A stretch of 64,000 bases of DNA. Origin: Methanocalculus taiwanensis. Lineage in GTDB: Archaea; Halobacteriota; Methanomicrobia; Methanomicrobiales; Methanocorpusculaceae. This document shows positions 18,109-26,027 of the stretch, in pieces. Under the pieces are notes generated by a model. That model worked only from the letters and a program-made list of their open reading frames with translations. It was not told the origin of the DNA and searched no databases. The stretch spans positions 1-64,000 of the forward strand of contig NZ_VOTZ01000009.1 in the NCBI RefSeq assembly GCF_024372745.1, written 5' to 3'. The position numbers and the translations under genes were made by a program. Position 1 is the first letter of the stretch. Each line of letters opens with the position of its first letter.

Positions 18109-18802
18109 CCGGGCGATCACCGTCTTCAGTCCGGACGGCCGTCTCTACCAGGTCGAATATGCACGCGAAGCAGTGAAGCGGGGAACGACTGCCGTTGGAA
18201 TCAAATGCAAAGAAGGAGTCGTCCTGATCGTTGACAAGCGGGTCAGCTCGAAGCTGCTCGAACCCTCTTCGATCGAGAAGATCTTCCAGATTGACGCACA
18301 TATCGGTGTTGCATCATCCGGCCTTGTCGGCGATGCACGCGCCCTTGTGGATCGTGCCCGTATTGAAGCACAGATCAACCGTGTCTCCTATGACGAGGCG
18401 ATCGATGTCGAGACCCTCGCTAAGAAACTTTGTGATCACATGCAGACCTACACCCAGTTCGGCGGCGCCCGCCCCTATGGAACAGCCCTCCTGATCGCAG
18501 GTATTGCCAATGGGACAGCCCATCTCTTCGAGACAGACCCATCCGGCACCCTGCTCGAGTACAAGGCAACCGGGATAGGAATCGGCAGGCCCGCAGTGAT
18601 GAAGGTCTTCGAAGAGGAGTATAATCCAGAAAACTCCTGCAAAGAAGCGATCATGCTCGGGCTCAAGGCCCTGCATGCAGCAACCGAAGGAAAGTTTGAC
18701 GTGAATACCGTTGAAATCGGCCTCGTATCGCTTGAGTCTGGCACATTCAGGAAGATGGCACCAGAAGAGGTCGCAGTCTGCGTCGAAACATTTGAGCAGT
18801 GA
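18077..18802 (+). CDS. psmA: proteasome subunit alpha
   Basis: A 241-residue alpha subunit. It has the N-terminal signature [20 protein letters not shown] and the [15 protein letters not shown] strand, and it lacks a catalytic N-terminal Thr. It forms the outer rings of the 20S core and gates substrate entry. The 32-base overlap with the upstream Pop5 gene suggests translational coupling. Confidence 0.97.
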   Translation: MQPQPNQMGYDRAITVFSPDGRLYQVEYAREAVKRGTTAVGIKCKEGVVLIVDKRVSSKLLEPSSIEKIFQIDAHIGVASSGLVGDARALVDRARIEAQINRVSYDEAIDVETLAKKLCDHMQTYTQFGGARPYGTALLIAGIANGTAHLFETDPSGTLLEYKATGIGIGRPAVMKVFEEEYNPENSCKEAIMLGLKALHAATEGKFDVNTVEIGLVSLESGTFRKMAPEEVAVCVETFEQ

Positions 18803-18813
18803 GGTGTCACCCG

Positions 18814-19515
18814 ATGATCTCCCTCGATAACGCTGTTGTTGCGCGCCTTGAATCACATGGCGAACGGTTTGAGATCCTCGTCGATCCTGACCTTGCCCAG
18901 AAGATCCGGGAAGGGGAAGAGATCGATGTTGAGAATGTTGTTGCTGCACAGTATGTATACGAGAATGCAGCCCATGCCGAGAGGGCTTCTGATGAAACCC
19001 TCACAAAGGTATTCAAAACAATCGACTTTGAGACGATCGCACGTACAATTATCGAAAAAGGAGAGATCCACCTCACCTCGGAACAGCGGAAACAGCGATC
19101 CGAAGAGAAGAAGCGGCAGGTGATCACCTATATCGCCAGAAACGCCATCAACCCCCAGACCAACCTCCCCCATCCGCCGCAGAGAATAGAACTTGCACTT
19201 GAAGAGATCAGAATCAATTTTGATCCCTTCAAATCCGTGGATTCACTTGTGAAGGAGACAGTAAAGGCACTCAGGCCAATTCTCCCGATAAAGTTTGCCG
19301 AGCGCAGGTTCGCCGTGAAGATCCCGCCTGACTATGCGGCACGCGGATATGGCGAGATTGCAGGCTCTGCCATGGTGACGATGGAGCGGGAAGAGTGGCA
19401 GGCGGACGGGTCCTGGATCTGCATCGTAAAGATCCCTGCAGGTATGCAGGAAGAGTTCTTCTCGCTGATCAACCGTGTCTCAAAAGGGGATGCCGAGGTC
19501 AGGATCATAGAGTAG
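18814..19515 (+). CDS. ribosome maturation protein SBDS
   Basis: A 233-residue orthologue of the Shwachman-Bodian-Diamond protein, which helps release the subunit anti-association factor aIF6 from large subunits. The three domains read in order: N-terminal FYSH (1-90, IDFETIARTIIEKGEI), helical middle (95-160) and C-terminal ferredoxin-like (PIKFAERRFAVKIP). ATG at 18814 follows GAGGTG at ideal spacing; an in-frame GTG at 18799 is less likely. Confidence 0.95.
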   Translation: MISLDNAVVARLESHGERFEILVDPDLAQKIREGEEIDVENVVAAQYVYENAAHAERASDETLTKVFKTIDFETIARTIIEKGEIHLTSEQRKQRSEEKKRQVITYIARNAINPQTNLPHPPQRIELALEEIRINFDPFKSVDSLVKETVKALRPILPIKFAERRFAVKIPPDYAARGYGEIAGSAMVTMEREEWQADGSWICIVKIPAGMQEEFFSLINRVSKGDAEVRIIE

Positions 19516-19568
19516 CTTAATAGCAATCAATAGCAAATACAATAAGACATCTATCGGAGATTCGAATC

Positions 19569-19859
19569 ATGGCAAAAGGAAAACATAAGGCAAAGGGTCG
19601 TATTTCGGGAAGTTCAGGGCGCTTTGGTCCGCGTTACGGCAGATTTATCAGAAAGAGCGTCAACCAGACCGAAAAGATTCAGAGGGCAAAGCACCTCTGC
19701 CCAAAATGTGATACGGTCTCTGTAAAGCGCGAGGGAACCGGTATCTGGACATGCAGAAAATGCAATTACAAGTTCGCAGGTGGGGCATATGCACCACAGA
19801 CACCGGGCCTGAAGGTTGCGCTGAGGAACATCGAGGCATCGATCAAGAAGGAGGCGTAA
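19569..19859 (+). CDS. rpl37ae: 50S ribosomal protein eL43 (L37Ae)
   Basis: A 96-residue ribosomal protein with a zinc ribbon (CPKC...CRKC) flanked by basic segments and the conserved FAGGAYAPQT motif. CGGAG lies upstream of the ATG. It starts only 53 bases after SBDS, where many archaea carry the exosome genes. Confidence 0.96.
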   Translation: MAKGKHKAKGRISGSSGRFGPRYGRFIRKSVNQTEKIQRAKHLCPKCDTVSVKREGTGIWTCRKCNYKFAGGAYAPQTPGLKVALRNIEASIKKEA

Positions 19860-19865
19860 GCTGGC

Positions 19866-20000
19866 GTGACCGGGTCATACAAGTGTGCCCACTGCAAGAG
19901 GAAGGTTGAGATAGACGTGAATGTCCGGTGTCCATACTGCGGACACCGTATCCTCTTCAAAGAGCGTGGGGCAATCATTAAAGACCTCAAAGCCAGATGA
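19866..20000 (+). CDS. rpoP: DNA-directed RNA polymerase subunit P (Rpb12)
   Basis: A 44-residue subunit starting with GTG at 19866. It has the zinc-binding pattern YKCAHCKRK...RCPYCGHRI and the C-terminal [14 protein letters not shown]. It starts six bases after the eL43 stop. Its TGA overlaps the ATG of the Brix gene. Confidence 0.95.
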   Translation: MTGSYKCAHCKRKVEIDVNVRCPYCGHRILFKERGAIIKDLKAR

Positions 20001-20389
20001 CGATCCTTACGACGTCACGGCGGCCTACCCCCGAGATCCGGGCCTTTGCCAGGGATCTCGCTTTTGCACTTGGGTGCGATCACATGAATCGGGGAAAAGC
20101 TGGCCTTCGTGAACTCTCCCCAAAGGATCCAGCCATCCTTTTTATCGAGAAGAAACAGGAGAAGATCGCCATCCGACTTGAAGTGGAGGGCGATTTGAAA
20201 GGGGAGATCATAGTATCCGGCTGGTCGGTCGAAGTCCGTGAAGGAGAGATGCAGAGAGGCATCTTCACGAGCGACCAATCGGTTTATGATCTCCTGAACC
20301 GATATGTACCTGTCACAATGGTTGAAAACCAGGTCGGGACAATTACCTTCGATGGAAGGCAGAGACGATTATACCGGTGTGAAAAGTGA
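19997..20389 (+). CDS. archaeal Brix/IMP4-like ribosome biogenesis protein
   Basis: A 130-residue minimal Brix-domain protein: [21 protein letters not shown] at the start, [16 protein letters not shown] in the middle and LYRCEK at the end. Eukaryotic Brix proteins bind pre-rRNA; the archaeal form is half their length. It overlaps rpoP and pcc1 by four bases each. Confidence 0.85.
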   Translation: MTILTTSRRPTPEIRAFARDLAFALGCDHMNRGKAGLRELSPKDPAILFIEKKQEKIAIRLEVEGDLKGEIIVSGWSVEVREGEMQRGIFTSDQSVYDLLNRYVPVTMVENQVGTITFDGRQRRLYRCEK

Positions 20390-20640
20390 TGATGATGCAT
20401 ACTGCGGAGTTTACATTTACCACCCCGTATGCACCCATACTCTATCAGGCTCTTGCCCCGGAGGCAGCAGATGAGACCGGGGAGAGATCTCATGCCACAA
20501 TCACCAGAAACGGCGATCGCCTCAACCTGACAGTTACCGCCGGCGATATACCGGCGTTGCGGGCCGCGTTGAATATGTGGCTCCGCCTGATAACCATAGC
20601 AGAAGAGATGCAGGAGATTGGATACGATGGAAAACCCTAA
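20386..20640 (+). CDS. pcc1: KEOPS complex subunit Pcc1
   Basis: An 84-residue protein matching Pcc1, the dimerisation subunit of the KEOPS complex that makes t6A37 of tRNA. The C-terminal helix NMWLRLITIAEEM is typical. It sits between the Brix and prefoldin genes, its usual archaeal position. Confidence 0.88.
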   Translation: MMMMHTAEFTFTTPYAPILYQALAPEAADETGERSHATITRNGDRLNLTVTAGDIPALRAALNMWLRLITIAEEMQEIGYDGKP

Positions 20641-20992
20641 CATACCCCCAAAAGTGCAGCAGCAGATCGCCCAGCTTCAGCAGATGCAGCAGCAGATGCA
20701 GACGATTCTTCAGCAGAAGTCACAATATGAGATGACCGTGCGCGAGGCAAAGCGTGCCGAAGAAGAACTGAAAGAGACTAAGGAAGATGCTGAAGTCTTT
20801 ATGAGCATCGGATCGGTGATGGTGCAGCAGACAAAAGAATATGTCGAAAAATCACTCGCTGATAAGATCGATACGCTTGAACTCAGGATTAAATCCCTTG
20901 AAAAACAGGAGAAGGCGATCGCCACCAGATTCGAGCAGCTTCAGCAGCAGGTGAGAAGCTCGCTTGAAGGGCGTATGCCGGAAGCGGCATAA
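20627..20992 (+). CDS. pfdB: prefoldin subunit beta
   Basis: A 121-residue coiled-coil protein: Gln-rich N-terminal helix (QQQIAQLQQMQQQMQ), a beta hairpin (EVFMSIGSVMVQQ) and a second long helix. It forms the prefoldin hexamer with alpha subunits and hands unfolded proteins to the thermosome. ATG at 20627 follows GGAG. The gene overlaps pcc1 by 14 bases. Confidence 0.95.
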   Translation: MENPNIPPKVQQQIAQLQQMQQQMQTILQQKSQYEMTVREAKRAEEELKETKEDAEVFMSIGSVMVQQTKEYVEKSLADKIDTLELRIKSLEKQEKAIATRFEQLQQQVRSSLEGRMPEAA

Positions 20993-22417
20993 TCATCTCT
21001 CATTTATAATCAACATCTTTTCTACCGTCATCTCGCGTATTGCTGAGGCAGGGCCTTCCCGGCCGATGCCGGAAGCCTTAACACCCCCATAAGGCATCTC
21101 ATCAACCCTGAATGTCGGGATATCATTTACGAGGAGGGCCCCGACATTAATTCTCCTGAAGGCATTTTGGACGGTTTCAAGGGAGTCGGTGAAGATGCCC
21201 GCCTGGAGGCCATAGGCTGAATCATCTGCGATTCCAAGCGCTTCATCAACCTCATCAAAGGGCACCAGCAGAATGACCGGGGCGAAAAGCTCCTGGCAGG
21301 AGAGATCCATACATGTATTGACATCGGCAAGAACCGTGGGGTACAGGAGTGCCCCTTCCCGCTTCCCCCCACAGAGAAGCCGTGCGCCTTCTTCGACTGC
21401 TGATTGTACCAGTGCCTCGGCCCGCGATGCTGCCTCAATTGAGATCATCGGACCGACATCAGTATCCGGGTCAGACGGATCCCCCACCTTCAGCATGCTG
21501 AGGTGCGCCAGAATCTTCTTCTCCATCTCTGAATATATCGAGCGATGGACGATAACACGCTGCACCGAGACGCAGTTCTGACCCGCATTCACAAACCCAC
21601 CGGCAACAATCCGGGATGCAGCATACTCCAGATCGCAATCCGGGAAGATGATTACCGCAGCATTCCCCCCAAGTTCAAGTCCGACCAGCTTTCTCCCTGC
21701 CCGGCTTTTGATCGCCCAGCCCACATCCGGGCTCCCGGTAAAGGAGAGGTAGCCAAAGGAATCATCGGGGATGATCTCGTCAGCCACCGCACCGGGTGCC
21801 GGAATGACAGAGACTGCTTCGGGAGGATAGCCTGCTGCCAGGACAATCTCTGCCAGGATCAGTGAGGAGAGCGGTGTGGCGGTTGCCGGTTTCAGGAGGA
21901 ACGGAGCGCCAATAGCAATCGCAGGACCGATTTTGTGACAGGCGAGATTCAGGGGGTAATTAAATGGAGTAATGGCAAGCAGCGGTCCGGCAGGCACCCT
22001 CGTGAGATATCCGGTATGGCCTGCCCCCCCCAGGGTCCGGTCAAGAGGGATGATTGAGCCATCGACACGCCCTGCCTCCTCGGCAGATATCGTGATCGTC
22101 TCGATCGCACGGGTGACCTCACCCTCTGCTATCTTCCGCGCCTTCCCGCCTTCTGCGATAAGGGTGGATACAAGCTCTTCCCGCCGTTCTTCGAGAAGCC
22201 GGGCTATGGCATACAGCACCTTACGCCGGGTGTAGAGGGGCAGTGACCGGGTCGTTTCAAAGGCTGCTTCAGCCGCTGCTGCACCCTCCCTGAGATCATC
22301 AGCTGATCCGAAACAGACAGCAGCTACCTGATCACCTGTATAAGGAGAGATGACTGTGGAGATGGCAGGGCTGCTCTTCCATCTTCCGCCAACACAGAAT
22401 GGTCGTGGATCTTCCAT
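20993..22417 (-). CDS. aldehyde dehydrogenase, probably lactaldehyde dehydrogenase CofA
   Basis: A 474-residue NAD(P)-dependent aldehyde dehydrogenase. It has the cofactor-binding ITPFNYPLNLACHKI, FTGSPDVGW, the general base in LELGGNA, the catalytic Cys in NAGQNCVSVQR and the C-terminal MPYGGVKASGIGREG. Overall order and length resemble the methanogen CofA that oxidises lactaldehyde to lactate for coenzyme F420. A glyceraldehyde-3-phosphate substrate is possible. Its stop abuts prefoldin beta (convergent). Confidence 0.82.
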   Translation of the reverse strand: MEDPRPFCVGGRWKSSPAISTVISPYTGDQVAAVCFGSADDLREGAAAAEAAFETTRSLPLYTRRKVLYAIARLLEERREELVSTLIAEGGKARKIAEGEVTRAIETITISAEEAGRVDGSIIPLDRTLGGAGHTGYLTRVPAGPLLAITPFNYPLNLACHKIGPAIAIGAPFLLKPATATPLSSLILAEIVLAAGYPPEAVSVIPAPGAVADEIIPDDSFGYLSFTGSPDVGWAIKSRAGRKLVGLELGGNAAVIIFPDCDLEYAASRIVAGGFVNAGQNCVSVQRVIVHRSIYSEMEKKILAHLSMLKVGDPSDPDTDVGPMISIEAASRAEALVQSAVEEGARLLCGGKREGALLYPTVLADVNTCMDLSCQELFAPVILLVPFDEVDEALGIADDSAYGLQAGIFTDSLETVQNAFRRINVGALLVNDIPTFRVDEMPYGGVKASGIGREGPASAIREMTVEKMLIINER

Positions 22418-22449
22418 ATGAAAAGAAGAGATGTGAGAGGATAAAAAGA

Positions 22450-23970
22450 TCAGGGTGATTTCTGAGTGTATCGGACGAGGTTGATTGCGTTCACCATCGC
22501 CTCTGCCGATGCAAGGACAATATCATCACCAGATGAGCTTGCATCATAGGTTCTGCCCTCAGGATCCTCAACGGTGATCGTGACATGCCCGATTGCATCA
22601 GTACCTCCACTGATCGCCTCAATTCTGAAATCCTTCAGCTGGATACCAATCGGCATGACGCTGAGCACCGCTTTCACCGCTGCATCCACAGGACCATTGC
22701 CTATTGCACTCGCCGCCTTCTCTGCCCCAAGGACGCAGGCCCGGACGCTGGCTGTCGGTATGCAGTGGTTCCCGCTCATCACAGCGATATCACGGAGTTC
22801 GACTGTTTTTGCAACCGCCTGGATATCCATCACATCTTCTGCGATCACATAGAGGTCATGATCTGTGACCCTTCTCCCGCGTGCGGATATCAGCTTGATC
22901 CGCTCGACAATCAGATCCAGTTCGGAGTCATTTGGATTGATATGGACAAGCGAGAGCATCTGCCGTACCGCATGCCTGCCGACATGCTTGCCAAGGGCGA
23001 GGCGGCGGCGGTGGCCGACCATCTCGGGTGTCATGATCCCCGGCTCGAAGGTCTGACTGTTTGCCATGATGCCGTGGGAGTGGATTCCGGATTCGTGGGC
23101 GAATGCATTATCTCCGACCACCGGCTGCACCGGGATAATCGGGATACCCGAGTACCGGGAGACAAGCCGCGACATCTCAACAAGACGGGTCGTCTCGATC
23201 CCGGTCGAGATCCCATCAATTGCTTCTAAGATCATGACCGTCTGGGCGATATCCGCATTGCCTGCACGTTCACCGATGCCATTAACAGTCACCTGCACCT
23301 GGGAGGCACCCGACTCGACGGCGGTTGTGGTGTTGGCAACGGCGAGGCCGAAGTCGTTGTGGCAGTGGATATCGATAGGAACATGAATCTCCTCTGCAAG
23401 TGCCGATATCAGGGCACGCATCTTCATCGGCGTATAGACCCCGACGGTATCGGGGACATTCACCACAGTTGCCCCTGCATCAGCTGCGGCCCTGAAGACC
23501 TCAATCAGGTATGGCAGATCAGTTCTTGTCGCATCCATCGCCGAGAACATGCATTGATCGAGATGATCGCGGACATACCCCACAATCTCGCCTGTTATTG
23601 CCAGGACCTCTTCCCGAGTCTTTTTGATGGTATTCTCACGCTGGATATCCGATGTCGGAATAAAGACATGCACCATATCGACATCGCAGTCAAGGCAGGT
23701 GTTGACATCATCGACACGTGACCGGGAGAGGCCGCAGATAGATGCAGCATGGCCTTCAGCGGCAATTCTCGATACGGTCTCCTTCTCCTGTGCTGAAGAT
23801 GCAGGAAAACCGGCCTCGATCGCATGTACACCAACCTCAGAGAGGATGCGTGCGATATCCAGTTTCTGTTCAAGGGTGAAAGATACACCCGGTGTCTGCT
23901 CACCATCCCTCAGGGTGGTGTCAAAAACAGTTACTCTCTTGGGCGACCTGCTTTCAACAAAGAAAGCAAT
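22450..23970 (-). CDS. 2-isopropylmalate/(R)-citramalate synthase family protein, start unclear
   Basis: About 506 residues of the LeuA/CimA family, which condense acetyl-CoA with 2-oxoacids. The N-terminal metal-binding motif FDTTLRDGEQTPG is encoded at about 23892-23930. The barrel motifs HCHNDFGLAVANT and NGIGERAGNAD follow, then a LeuA-type regulatory domain (about 375-500, AVLSVMPIGI, SGGTDAIGHVTI). The domain rules out AksA-like short forms but does not separate LeuA from CimA. No ATG, GTG or TTG exists in frame upstream of the conserved motif until the tRNA. ATT at 23968-23970, next to GGGGA, is given as a tentative start. Confidence 0.8.
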   Translation of the reverse strand: MAFFVESRSPKRVTVFDTTLRDGEQTPGVSFTLEQKLDIARILSEVGVHAIEAGFPASSAQEKETVSRIAAEGHAASICGLSRSRVDDVNTCLDCDVDMVHVFIPTSDIQRENTIKKTREEVLAITGEIVGYVRDHLDQCMFSAMDATRTDLPYLIEVFRAAADAGATVVNVPDTVGVYTPMKMRALISALAEEIHVPIDIHCHNDFGLAVANTTTAVESGASQVQVTVNGIGERAGNADIAQTVMILEAIDGISTGIETTRLVEMSRLVSRYSGIPIIPVQPVVGDNAFAHESGIHSHGIMANSQTFEPGIMTPEMVGHRRRLALGKHVGRHAVRQMLSLVHINPNDSELDLIVERIKLISARGRRVTDHDLYVIAEDVMDIQAVAKTVELRDIAVMSGNHCIPTASVRACVLGAEKAASAIGNGPVDAAVKAVLSVMPIGIQLKDFRIEAISGGTDAIGHVTITVEDPEGRTYDASSSGDDIVLASAEAMVNAINLVRYTQKSP

Positions 23971-24001
23971 TCCCCACAGAAGCTTTTGCCGTAGGCATAC
24001 G

Positions 24002-24009
24002 ATTATATT
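24002..24009 (-). promoter_or_regulatory. candidate TATA box of the LeuA/CimA-family gene
   Basis: ATATAAT on the minus strand, between tRNA-Asp and the synthase gene. It would start transcription near 23980, giving a leader of only about ten bases before the tentative ATT start. Confidence 0.45.
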
Positions 24010-24063
24010 CGCGGTGTGGAGAGATAAAGAGTTCTGTTGCAGAAAATCTAAAAGAAAAGGAAA

Positions 24064-24136
24064 CGCCCAGATCGGAATTCGAATCCGAGTCGATGCCGTG
24101 ACAGGGCATCATGATAGGCCACTACACTATCTGGGC
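24064..24136 (-). tRNA. tRNA-Asp (GTC anticodon)
   Basis: A 73-base cloverleaf: acceptor GCCCAGA/TCTGGGC with discriminator G, anticodon stem ATGCC/GGCAT around CTGTCAC (anticodon GTC), T arm CGGATTCGAATCCG-like. It follows tRNA-Tyr by 14 bases on the same strand, so both are probably one transcript. Confidence 0.95.
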
Positions 24137-24150
24137 ACTTTGTGGGTTGA

Positions 24151-24257
24151 TCCCGCCTCCCGGAGTCGAACCGGGGACATCGCGGTAGCCGCGCAGTTCG
24201 CCCGCAGGCGATGATCTTACTACAGCCGCGCACTCTACCAGTCTGAGTTAAGGCGGG
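24151..24257 (-). tRNA. tRNA-Tyr (GTA anticodon) with intron
   Basis: Exons 24220-24257 and 24151-24186 join to a cloverleaf with acceptor CCCGCCT/AGGCGGG, discriminator A, and anticodon loop CTGTAGA. The C1-G72 pair is the identity element of archaeal tRNA-Tyr. A 33-base intron (24187-24219) lies at the canonical position between bases 37 and 38 and would be removed by the splicing endonuclease at a bulge-helix-bulge. Confidence 0.93.
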
Positions 24258-24287
24258 TAACTGCACTAAATAAAAAGGCTAAGATGA

Positions 24288-24295
24288 CATATAAA
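24288..24295 (-). promoter_or_regulatory. TATA box of the tRNA-Tyr/tRNA-Asp transcript
   Basis: TTTATATG on the minus strand is centred about 34 bases upstream of the tRNA-Tyr 5' end. The 171 bases from here to the Ppx stop otherwise show no gene. Confidence 0.55.
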
Positions 24296-24428
24296 CATGT
24301 CGAATCAGAAATTCAAGGCGATTGGGAGGAGAATGGATAAATAAACACATTTTAAAGATAAAATCGATAACAAGACGTTTCTGAGGGTTGGATGAAATAG
24401 TGAGGGATGGAGCAGAAAGGCATACTCA

Positions 24429-26027
24429 TCAGTCGGGGAGTTCTCCGCGCAGTGGATCGCCGGCCCCTTCGGTGACAATGACCTCAAAGCCTGATCCAAA
24501 GACCTTCCTGATTGTATGGCTTTCAGACCGGACACCCCAGACCTCCAGGATACAGTCTCCACGCGCCTCAAGGTCAAGGATAACATGTCCGTTCTGATCT
24601 TTTGAGAGGCAGGCATCAGTTATGCGGCCTGCATGGGTTCGATCGAGGTGCTCAGCCATCCTGAGAAAGAGGGAGAGGATGCGGATCTGCTCCTGAACAA
24701 CCGGATCAAAGAGGCTGAAACTGTGATCCTTCTTTCGTGGAAATTTCTTCCGGTGATACCGTGCAATCTCCCCCATGATTCCGACCTCCTGCACATCGAA
24801 ACCGACCAGATCCGCATGCCTGATGATATATGCAGAGTGGATATGATGATCCAAAAACGAGATGAAATTGCCGATATCATGCAGGTATGCTGCATACAGG
24901 AGAAGGGTTCGTTCTTTTTCAGTATATGAATGGAGACCGGCTTCACGTGCCGAATCAAAAAGACGGGCAGAAAGAGCGACAATGGTAAGTGCATGGCTCT
25001 CATCAATCCGGCAGGATCGTCCCAGCTGAACAACACTCCTTTTTCTGGAAGATATCTTCTCTGCATGGGGAAAACCAGGTATTCGGGAGAGATATTCCAT
25101 GAGAAGACCTTCACGCAGGCCATGGGGCGATATCTCAATCCCGGCGATTCCAAGCTCTTCCATCACCGATTCGAGGATCACCGCGCCACCGATGATGATA
25201 TCCGCCCGCTCTGGATTAATCCCGGGAACTTTTCGCCGCTCTTCAAGTGTCATCGAGCAGAGCCGCTCGATTGTATGCCCAAGATCGTCAAACCTCAACC
25301 GGGAAGGTGTGGAGCTGGCAGGATAAAGCCTTGATGCAATCTCTGCCAGATTCTGGATTGTACCGGAGCTCCCGATCACCCGTGAATAGGGAACTTTCCT
25401 GATACGGCTTAAAGGCTGGACGATCACATTTCTGACATACTGCTGAATCCGGGAATACTTCTTCCAGGAGACAGATCCCTCTTCGCCTGATCGGAAGAAC
25501 TGGTTTGTCACCCTGATCGCCCCAAGTTTCATCGATTCAAGGGTGATGTAATCATGCTGGCTCCCGACTGACAGCTCGGTGGATCCACCACCAATATCAA
25601 TAAAGAGGGCGCGTTGCGTGCCGATATCAAGCCCGGATACAACACCCCGGTAGATCAGCCGTGCCTCCTCCTTCCCTGAGACAACCCGGACATCAAGGTT
25701 CGCTTCCCTGAGGAGCATCTCAAGGAACTGATCGGCATTCTTTGCCTCCCGTGTTGCCGATGTGGCAACCGCAACAAATTCCCTCACCCCGTAGGCCAGC
25801 CCAAGATCGACGAACTGTTTGCAGATCGTGACACCGCGGCCTATCGCCTCACCGGAAAGCTCTTCCTGTGAGAAGACGCCTTCACCAAGCCGGGCAACCT
25901 CCTTCTGTATCGTGAGAACCGTTATTGATCCATTCGGATTCAGCCTGACAACCAAAAGCCTGATCGAGTTCGTCCCGATATCGATGAAGGCAACATTCTC
26001 TTCCTTTATCAACGATGATTCCATCAT
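24429..26027 (-). CDS. Ppx/GppA family exopolyphosphatase
   Basis: A 532-residue protein of the ASKHA superfamily: N-terminal FIDIGTNSIRLLV (phosphate 1), SATREAKN, the FIDIGGGSTELSV motif, GSSGTIQNLA, then a C-terminal HD-type helical domain (about 315-500) containing YLHDIGNFI. It would release phosphate from polyphosphate or hydrolyse pppGpp. Last gene of the polyphosphate operon; the start overlaps the upstream stop by four bases. Confidence 0.93.
   Translation of the reverse strand: MMESSLIKEENVAFIDIGTNSIRLLVVRLNPNGSITVLTIQKEVARLGEGVFSQEELSGEAIGRGVTICKQFVDLGLAYGVREFVAVATSATREAKNADQFLEMLLREANLDVRVVSGKEEARLIYRGVVSGLDIGTQRALFIDIGGGSTELSVGSQHDYITLESMKLGAIRVTNQFFRSGEEGSVSWKKYSRIQQYVRNVIVQPLSRIRKVPYSRVIGSSGTIQNLAEIASRLYPASSTPSRLRFDDLGHTIERLCSMTLEERRKVPGINPERADIIIGGAVILESVMEELGIAGIEISPHGLREGLLMEYLSRIPGFPHAEKISSRKRSVVQLGRSCRIDESHALTIVALSARLFDSAREAGLHSYTEKERTLLLYAAYLHDIGNFISFLDHHIHSAYIIRHADLVGFDVQEVGIMGEIARYHRKKFPRKKDHSFSLFDPVVQEQIRILSLFLRMAEHLDRTHAGRITDACLSKDQNGHVILDLEARGDCILEVWGVRSESHTIRKVFGSGFEVIVTEGAGDPLRGELPD

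Noticed and set aside
18314-18949. 211-codon minus-strand frame over psmA and SBDS
   Set aside because: Antisense to well-identified genes with no family features.
22585-23229. 214-codon plus-strand frame over the LeuA/CimA-family gene
   Set aside because: Antisense shadow rich in His, Asp and Arg; the minus strand carries a conserved enzyme.
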